The notes below the pieces were generated by a model that saw only the letters and a program-made list of their open reading frames with translations, was not told the origin of the DNA and ran no database searches. A stretch of 9,532 nt of DNA from Pirellulaceae bacterium. GTDB lineage: Bacteria > Planctomycetota > Planctomycetia > Pirellulales > Pirellulaceae. Positions 7,366 through 9,532 of the stretch are shown in pieces. Position 1 is the stretch's first letter. Every line of letters begins with the position of its first letter. The translations under genes were made by a program, and so were the position numbers. The DNA lies in NCBI GenBank assembly GCA_013002105.1, contig JABDKS010000583.1, positions 1 through 9,532 of the forward strand. Reading direction: 5' to 3'.

Positions 7366-7418
7366 AGCGGAACGGGAAGACACAGCGTTCTGATTCCAAA
7401 GCGGCACTGTCCAGCTAG
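7280..7418. repeat. 18-bp imperfect inverted repeat reaching the stop codon of the rightmost gene
   Basis: Positions 7280-7297 and 7401-7418 are reverse complements at 16 of 18 bases, including a perfect 12-base core CTGTCCAGCTAG at 7407-7418. The left arm overlaps the right arm of the 19-bp repeat at 7280-7287, so the two pairings compete. The right arm includes 7415-7417, which is the TAG stop of the minus-strand gene. Confidence 0.75.
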
Positions 7419-9532
7419 TCGTCGGCTTTGGTCACTCGCAGACTAGTGATCGTATAGTCGGCCCGACGATTTGACGCAGGAAACTTACGGCCCGCGTTAC
7501 GACCGAATTGAATGTGGCCAAGCGTATTGATCGGATACAAAGTTTCGCCCACAAGGTGATCATTCACGAAAGAGCGGGTTTCGAAATACGAAACCTCCAT
7601 CTTCAACGTGGCCTGCCTGGGTACGCTGGTCAGCGTTTGTTTGACAAAGTCACCTCCGCCAAGCCGTTCAGAAGGCAATCTGTCCTGAGTCACGGATCTT
7701 GTACCGGGCACAAAACGCAGCGATCGTCCGATCGTCGGCCCACCGCTGTAGCTTAACCCGACCGGCCCTGCAAATAAGGCGACTCCGTAAGGATCACGTT
7801 GCTGGGAATTGCAACGAACGTCCAATTCAACGGTGTATGGCTCTTTGAATCGTAATGGATACGTGAACACCAGATCCTTCAGTTTCTCCGACGCCTTGAT
7901 TTGGATCGAATCGTCACGATAGATCACATTTGACAGGTTGTTGTCGACATAACCGAAATGATTCCATCCCGCCGCGGAATCGGTGATCAAGTCAACCGTT
8001 TTTCCCTGATGAAAGGCAACCGCGTGGCGATGCAATATCTTTATCGTTTCCATCAGGTCTGCAATCATCGCAACTGAAACGGCCTCGTCGTATCGTCGAC
8101 GGCCATTGCGACGATCACTAAATTTTCCGGACGTTGTGGGATCGATCGCAGTGGAGTTTAAGACTTTGGCAACCGCTTGGGTCACCTGTTCGAGCGATTC
8201 CAGATTCAATTTTTCATCGCCCGCCAACAAGTTCCGGCAAACAACGTCCCAAGCGTTTTTCGTTTCTTGATCTGACGACATTCGGGCGACAAGAAACGGT
8301 TGACATAAGTGGACAGGAACACGTGCTTCATACAATCTCTTGGGGAAAATGACATTCTTGTAGCGATGTGAAAATCCAGACAATTCATCGAGGCGCCCAC
8401 CATCCCACAAAATACGATAGATCAACGCTGCGTCGCGTCGGCTCACACGACGATCCGCATGTCCGGGATTCGCCCGTTCGAGCGAATCTAAAAACTCGAT
8501 GATCTCATCTGCGAAACCGGATGCTTCATCGATTCGTACTGTCGAGGACCGCTCACGCATCCACTTTCGAATCGGTTCGGTAAATAGTATTCGGTGTTTG
8601 GGGTTAGCCGTGGCGTAACGTATCAGTTCCCTGCAATACCAATTCAGCTTTTCTATCGATCCACCCCACCGCGGCAGTAAAGACTGTGTCATCAATGCAG
8701 TGGTTGCGTGGCTATCACCTAATGATGTCAGCGAAATGCGATACCACTGTTGGCTGGTCAGCGGTGTACATCCAGCACGCGTTTCCAATTGCATCAGCTC
8801 ACGCGGAATCAGTGGCAACTCTGGATCCATTTCCCACGCTTGGACCAAATGCAATGCTGCTCGAGAACTCGCCTGTCGAAAAAATTCCATGTTTCCGGGA
8901 TGAATCTGCGATACGTATCCCCTGCCTCGAACGTGGGATCCGATGGATTCATAAACCGCTGCCGCGATCACCGGTTTCATCGATGGAGGACAACCTGTGT
9001 CGTCGGCGCGAAGCAGTGTGCAGACAAAGTCGATGAACCCTGGCCCATTCATCACGCGTGACATATTCCAAGAGCTTGCTGACAGAAACTGTCGTTGATT
9101 CTTGTCATGACCGTAGGACGTCCAAACTTTGGGTGCTGCATCGATCATCATTGTTGTCAGTCGAGCTAGATCATCCGGCCGAACATTTCCCTTGTGGTCG
9201 GCCAATGCTGCTATCGCTATGAATTTCGTCACGTCCGAACAATGGCGATTCATCAGCGATTGGTACATGGACCGCTGATAATCATCTTTTAATTGGCTGT
9301 TCAAGTGATCGTAGTTCAACAGCGTTAGCAGTATGATCGGATCGCGGTGCCCGTGTTGAAACGCAAGGGCGAATTCATTCAGCGCGTCGACGTCAATTTG
9401 GTTTCCCATCAATACGTCAAAAATCACCGCATCGTAGATGTGCAAGATTCGCTGTCGGATCTCGATGGTGTCGCTTGAGTTTTGTACGTAGTCTTGACGG
9501 ATCGCGTCGAACAATGGCATGAACCCTTGCAC
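7415..9532 (-). CDS. Large planctomycete protein with helical repeats and C-terminal jelly-roll-like domain, N-terminus missing
   Basis: The frame is open to the right window edge, so the GTG at 9532 is probably just an internal Val and the true start lies outside; 705 codons are visible. Residues are counted from that edge. Residues 1 to about 500 are mostly alpha-helical, with possible TPR-like character. The stretch LHLVQAWEMDPELPLIPREL followed by LLPRWGGS at about 285-292 resembles the DUF4034 family signature. Residues about 515-703, from AGWNHFGYVDN (Trp at 523), are beta-rich with a concanavalin/jelly-roll look (YTVELDVRCN, YGVALFAG, LGHIQFGRNAG). This matches what I recall of DUF1583-type planctomycete proteins, a tentative name. 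No catalytic residues or cofactor motifs are evident, and localisation cannot be told without the N-terminus. The gene converges on the amidotransferase gene, and its stop codon is formed within a repeat copy. Binding of glycans or proteins is a guess from fold only. Confidence 0.8.
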   Translation of the reverse strand: MQGFMPLFDAIRQDYVQNSSDTIEIRQRILHIYDAVIFDVLMGNQIDVDALNEFALAFQHGHRDPIILLTLLNYDHLNSQLKDDYQRSMYQSLMNRHCSDVTKFIAIAALADHKGNVRPDDLARLTTMMIDAAPKVWTSYGHDKNQRQFLSASSWNMSRVMNGPGFIDFVCTLLRADDTGCPPSMKPVIAAAVYESIGSHVRGRGYVSQIHPGNMEFFRQASSRAALHLVQAWEMDPELPLIPRELMQLETRAGCTPLTSQQWYRISLTSLGDSHATTALMTQSLLPRWGGSIEKLNWYCRELIRYATANPKHRILFTEPIRKWMRERSSTVRIDEASGFADEIIEFLDSLERANPGHADRRVSRRDAALIYRILWDGGRLDELSGFSHRYKNVIFPKRLYEARVPVHLCQPFLVARMSSDQETKNAWDVVCRNLLAGDEKLNLESLEQVTQAVAKVLNSTAIDPTTSGKFSDRRNGRRRYDEAVSVAMIADLMETIKILHRHAVAFHQGKTVDLITDSAAGWNHFGYVDNNLSNVIYRDDSIQIKASEKLKDLVFTYPLRFKEPYTVELDVRCNSQQRDPYGVALFAGPVGLSYSGGPTIGRSLRFVPGTRSVTQDRLPSERLGGGDFVKQTLTSVPRQATLKMEVSYFETRSFVNDHLVGETLYPINTLGHIQFGRNAGRKFPASNRRADYTITSLRVTKADD

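Noticed and set aside
7142..7414. Classic intrinsic terminator or CRISPR array
   Set aside because: No T-run follows any stem, and repeats are few, alternating in orientation and without regular spacers.
7255..7446. 63-codon plus-strand open frame in the convergent gap
   Set aside because: It is built from the repeat cluster and the end of the opposing gene, with no plausible protein signature.
8686..9061. Plus-strand frames of about 100 codons inside the rightmost gene
   Set aside because: They lie opposite a well-supported 705-codon frame and have shadow-like composition.

Overview
The window reads as chromosomal DNA of a planctomycete, most likely of the Rhodopirellula/Pirellulales type. 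The support is in the proteins. There is a planctomycete-type cytochrome c domain at the left edge. A very large exported protein combines a PVC-type beta-propeller with a Pirellula/Verrucomicrobium heme-binding domain. A secreted protein at the right edge looks like the planctomycete families with DUF4034/DUF1583-type architecture. Shine-Dalgarno sequences are weak or absent in front of most starts, as is common in this phylum. I see no rRNA, tRNA, CRISPR array, transposase or phage gene.

Layout. Positions 1-311 (minus) hold the first 103 codons of an exported c-type cytochrome-domain protein that runs off the left edge. A 243-bp divergent gap follows, with a short inverted repeat and a possible minus-strand promoter. 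On the plus strand, 555-7141 forms a same-direction run. First comes an exported sialate-O-acetylesterase-like (SASA/DUF303, SGNH) gene broken by a one-base frameshift near 1103. Next is a 1438-residue giant: a degenerate SGNH domain, beta-propeller, HEAT-like repeats, CxxCH cytochrome domain and C-terminal beta-sandwich. A small secreted protein of unknown function overlaps the giant's stop by one base. The last gene is a complete class I glutamine amidotransferase. The run ends at a 273-bp convergent gap (7142-7414) packed with interlocking inverted and direct repeats. Beyond it, a large minus-strand gene of which the C-terminal 705 codons are visible runs off the right edge; one repeat copy supplies its stop codon.

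How the genes may work together. The two heme proteins and the esterase all carry export signals and fit the planctomycete machinery for oxidising or deacylating complex polysaccharides outside the cytoplasm. The substrate cannot be read from the sequence. The small protein downstream of the giant is the best candidate for a dedicated partner, because the two genes are translationally coupled. The amidotransferase is cytoplasmic and has no obvious link to the exported proteins.

Most notable: the frameshift that separates the esterase's Ser from its His, the giant's SGNH domain that has lost its nucleophile motif, the unidentified coupled secreted protein, and the alternating-orientation repeat cluster between the convergent genes. 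I do not see strong evidence for a wholly new system here.
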